DNA from: an uncultured Prevotella sp.
Lineage (GTDB): Bacteria > Bacteroidota > Bacteroidia > Bacteroidales > Bacteroidaceae
NCBI GenBank assembly: GCA_947303825.1
Contig: CAMYZK010000110.1
Coordinates: forward strand, 1-7,689
Direction of reading: 5' to 3'
DNA length: 7,689 bases
In this document: piece after piece, positions 5,693 to 7,689 of the stretch
How positions within the stretch are numbered: position 1 is the stretch's first letter
Layout: each line of letters opens with the position of its first letter
Translations under genes and position numbers: made by a program
Notes under the pieces: generated by a model
Told to the model about the DNA's origin: nothing
Seen by the model: only the letters and a program-made list of their open reading frames with translations
The model's database searches: none

Positions 5693-6972
5693 GTGTCGGC
5701 AGTATTTAAGTCAATCACACTATATTGAGAGTCCTCGTCTGCTGCTTGGCTGGTGGCCTGAGGCTTGTCGGCCAACGATGTCTTGCTCAGGTAGGCTGCG
5801 GCATAGAGTGGCAGATAGATGTTCTCCCACAGCATGAAGGCAGAGGCCCAGAAATAGAGGGCAGCAATAGAGAGAACGGCAAACAGTGCACGCTTGTTGG
5901 GAGTGTACATCAGGGATATGAAATAGAAGGCGAAAAGCAAGACTATGCCCACTATTCCGTTCTCATAATAGAACACACGGTAGCCGGCGTTGCCAAATTC
6001 CACAACCTCGAATTTGCGTCCGAAGACAATGTCCGACGATTCCACGTAGTTCTCGTAGTCAGCTTCGAATTGACCTGTCACACGGTTGTCGCCAGCTATC
6101 TCTCCGTCGTCAATCTCCAAGCGGAGCATGATAAGGTCGTGTACCAGATTGTCGCCGCCGTTGTAGGTGAACGTAGCTATTGTTGCCAATGCCAGGAAAG
6201 CAATGACGGCGGTCAGCTTGCGTGCCACCTTCTTTCCCGCTGTCCATGAGTTGAAGAACATGATGGCAACCAGATAGACGTAGGATGCCACAGAGAAGGT
6301 GAAGAAGATGGTGGCCAGCAGTACTACGTTGTACCATTTGCGCCATTGGCCGCGCTGGGTGAAGAGAAGAAAGGCACAGGCAGTTCCAATGTGACTGGGC
6401 TCAAGGAAATAGGAGTTGAAACGGGGGAAGATATGGAAAATGTCGGCATCGGCAACCAGAAACAGGTAATAGTTGGAGAAAGAGTAGTATTCGCTAAACA
6501 CGGCATTTCCACAGGGGAGGGGAAATCCCAGAAGATAGAAGAAATGGCCGGCCAGAGACGGAACTAGCAACAAGGCCATGGCCTTGCATATAAAGGTCAT
6601 CAGTTTGGGAAGCCTGTCTGTGCTGAGCCTGAAGAGTGTATACAAGAAGGAAAAGCGGAAAATCAGTATGATATATCCGTTGACGTTGCTTTCCATGGAA
6701 ATGCACTCGTAGATACAGAAAGCAACAAGTGCCATCATGGGCAGCAGGAAGTCGTTGCGGGTAAAGATGGGGGCCTGCATGGTGTTCGACACCAGATAGG
6801 CGCTGACAACAAGGCCTGCGGCAGGAATAGGATAGAGGCTGCCTATCATCCACATGAACCAAGGATTGAGCGACCCTAGGAAGGCAACAAGCATTCCTGC
6901 ATAGAGTAATGCCGTGGCCAGCTTCTCCTTCTCTATCAGATATAGGTCTGAAAGCCTGAACGTGAGTTTCAT
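5689..6972 (-). CDS. wzy: Wzy-type O-antigen/capsule polymerase, polytopic membrane protein
   Basis: The 427-residue protein is dominated by hydrophobic segments: about 19-35, 40-62, 74-92, 98-114, 124-150, 191-205, 214-240, 251-268, 335-356 and 362-395. A long polar loop (about 269-334) is the probable periplasmic loop of Wzy/ligase-type proteins. The motif RFNSYFLEPSHIG (184-196) is the Arg / FxEPSH element common in bacterial polymerases of this kind. By family knowledge and position next to a flippase gene, it should polymerise lipid-linked repeat units on the periplasmic side. Sequence alone does not separate a polymerase from an O-antigen ligase, but the neighbouring Wzx favours polymerase. 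An Ala/Asp/Ser-rich hydrophilic tail (about 398-427) follows the last membrane segment. The ATG overlaps the flippase stop by four bases (ATGA), and a GAAGAG tract lies just upstream. Confidence 0.78.
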   Translation of the reverse strand: MKLTFRLSDLYLIEKEKLATALLYAGMLVAFLGSLNPWFMWMIGSLYPIPAAGLVVSAYLVSNTMQAPIFTRNDFLLPMMALVAFCIYECISMESNVNGYIILIFRFSFLYTLFRLSTDRLPKLMTFICKAMALLLVPSLAGHFFYLLGFPLPCGNAVFSEYYSFSNYYLFLVADADIFHIFPRFNSYFLEPSHIGTACAFLLFTQRGQWRKWYNVVLLATIFFTFSVASYVYLVAIMFFNSWTAGKKVARKLTAVIAFLALATIATFTYNGGDNLVHDLIMLRLEIDDGEIAGDNRVTGQFEADYENYVESSDIVFGRKFEVVEFGNAGYRVFYYENGIVGIVLLFAFYFISLMYTPNKRALFAVLSIAALYFWASAFMLWENIYLPLYAAAYLSKTSLADKPQATSQAADEDSQYSVIDLNTADT

Positions 6973-7688
6973 CTCTTCATCCTGGCTTTAAACAGATAGG
7001 CCACGTACTGCCGTTCTCCTTTGTTTAGCGACAGCTTCCATGCCACCGCCAGTCCCACAAGCACTGACAGCATAACGGTTACCACAAAGCGGAAGGGGAA
7101 ATGCATTACTCTTGTGCACCCCCAGCTGAAGAGCAGCAGGGTGGCAATGAGTGGAAGTATGGGGAGCACCGTCTGCCGCAGATAGTCGGCAATGTCAAGC
7201 CCTGCTGTCACTCTGAGATAGGGGAGGCGCATTGCGGCAACAACAGCCTCGATGATGATTATTACCCACATGACCGACTCCAGGGAATGGCCATTGTCAA
7301 GCAGCCACCAGCCTATGGGCAGGCAGAGCAGCTTGGGGGTGAACATCAGCAGTGTGTAGACACCAATGCGGCCCTGGGCCTGATTGGCGGCATTCAGTCC
7401 GATGGTGAACTGGTCAACAAGGCAGGTGGCCAAAGTGAAAGTACAGAACATGGTGGTGTTTTCAGGCACTACCTTCAACCACACTGCCAATATCGAAGGC
7501 AATTCTACAAGGAGCGGGATGGAGGCCAGCGACAGCAGTATGGCAGAGAACTTACTTTCCTTGCCAGCCAGCATGAGCATACGCTTGCGGTCGCCTTCGC
7601 CTTCTGCCTTCATTATCTGCGGGTTCATGGCATTGACAATGGATGAGCTGACAAAGGCCAACAACAGCATTGAAGTGATCCGTTCGCA
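6969..7688 (-). CDS. wzx: Wzx-type polysaccharide flippase, C-terminal part (5' end outside window)
   Basis: The frame is open from the right edge of the window to TGA at 6971-6969, giving 239 residues of a longer membrane protein. The segment NAMNPQIMKAEGEGDRKRML near the start is typical of Bacteroidales MOP-superfamily flippases: a conserved NPQI..(S/A)EG.G cytoplasmic loop following a transmembrane helix. At least five further hydrophobic helices follow, and the basic C-terminus (KARMKR) should lie in the cytoplasm. Such proteins move undecaprenyl-diphosphate-linked repeat units across the inner membrane. The usual length is about 450-520 residues, so roughly half is missing. The Met codon at 7670 lies inside a conserved helix and is not the start. 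The gene is translationally coupled to the polymerase by an ATGA overlap, giving an upstream unit of flippase, polymerase and GT4. Confidence 0.87.
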   Translation of the reverse strand, partial: CERITSMLLLAFVSSSIVNAMNPQIMKAEGEGDRKRMLMLAGKESKFSAILLSLASIPLLVELPSILAVWLKVVPENTTMFCTFTLATCLVDQFTIGLNAANQAQGRIGVYTLLMFTPKLLCLPIGWWLLDNGHSLESVMWVIIIIEAVVAAMRLPYLRVTAGLDIADYLRQTVLPILPLIATLLLFSWGCTRVMHFPFRFVVTVMLSVLVGLAVAWKLSLNKGERQYVAYLFKARMKR

Positions 7689-7689
7689 G

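Noticed and set aside
5725..6249. 174-codon + strand open frame
   Set aside because: It is antisense to the polymerase gene and has no recognisable domain; the transmembrane pattern and EPSH motif support the minus-strand frame.
7101..7646. 181-codon + strand open frame
   Set aside because: It is antisense to the flippase gene, rich in His/Gln/Gly with no domain pattern, as expected from the reverse of codons for hydrophobic residues.

Overview
The window looks like part of a surface or exopolysaccharide biosynthesis locus from a member of the Bacteroidales, most plausibly a Prevotella-like gut or rumen organism. The evidence is the intergenic promoter, which fits the Bacteroidetes TTTG / TAnnTTTG pattern exactly, the scarcity of strong Shine-Dalgarno sites, and the close resemblance of the flippase, WbsX-like and heparinase-like proteins to those of Bacteroidales capsule clusters. 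The genus is inference.

Layout, left to right. Positions 1-414 (+) hold the C-terminal part of a family 16 glycoside hydrolase whose start lies outside the window. It converges on, and ends 10 bases from, a minus-strand cluster that fills the rest of the window. In transcription order (right to left) that cluster is: the C-terminal part of a Wzx-type flippase (7688-6969, start outside the window), a Wzy-type membrane polymerase (6972-5689), and a GT4 glycosyltransferase (5692-4511). These three are joined by 4-base ATGA overlaps. A gap of 278 bases follows (4233-4510), holding a weak hairpin, a textbook Bacteroidetes promoter and a 31-codon orphan reading frame that looks like the cut-off N-terminus of an AAA-type ATPase. 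A second transcription unit then encodes a WbsX-like (GH99-like) glycosyltransferase (4232-3087), a second GT4 glycosyltransferase (3061-2027) and a cytoplasmic heparinase II/III-like protein (2017-425).

Inferred joint role: the glycosyltransferases and WbsX-like protein build an oligosaccharide repeat unit on a lipid carrier at the inner face of the inner membrane. The flippase moves it across and the polymerase joins the units. The heparinase-like protein recurs in such clusters, but its job is not established. The convergent GH16 enzyme may trim or degrade a beta-glucan-type polymer; whether it belongs to this locus cannot be told from the window.

Most of the content is a standard Wzx/Wzy-type locus, and I see no clearly new enzymatic system. 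The most unusual stretch is the 4233-4510 leader, where a fragment of an unrelated ATPase gene sits between a strong promoter and the second half of the cluster.
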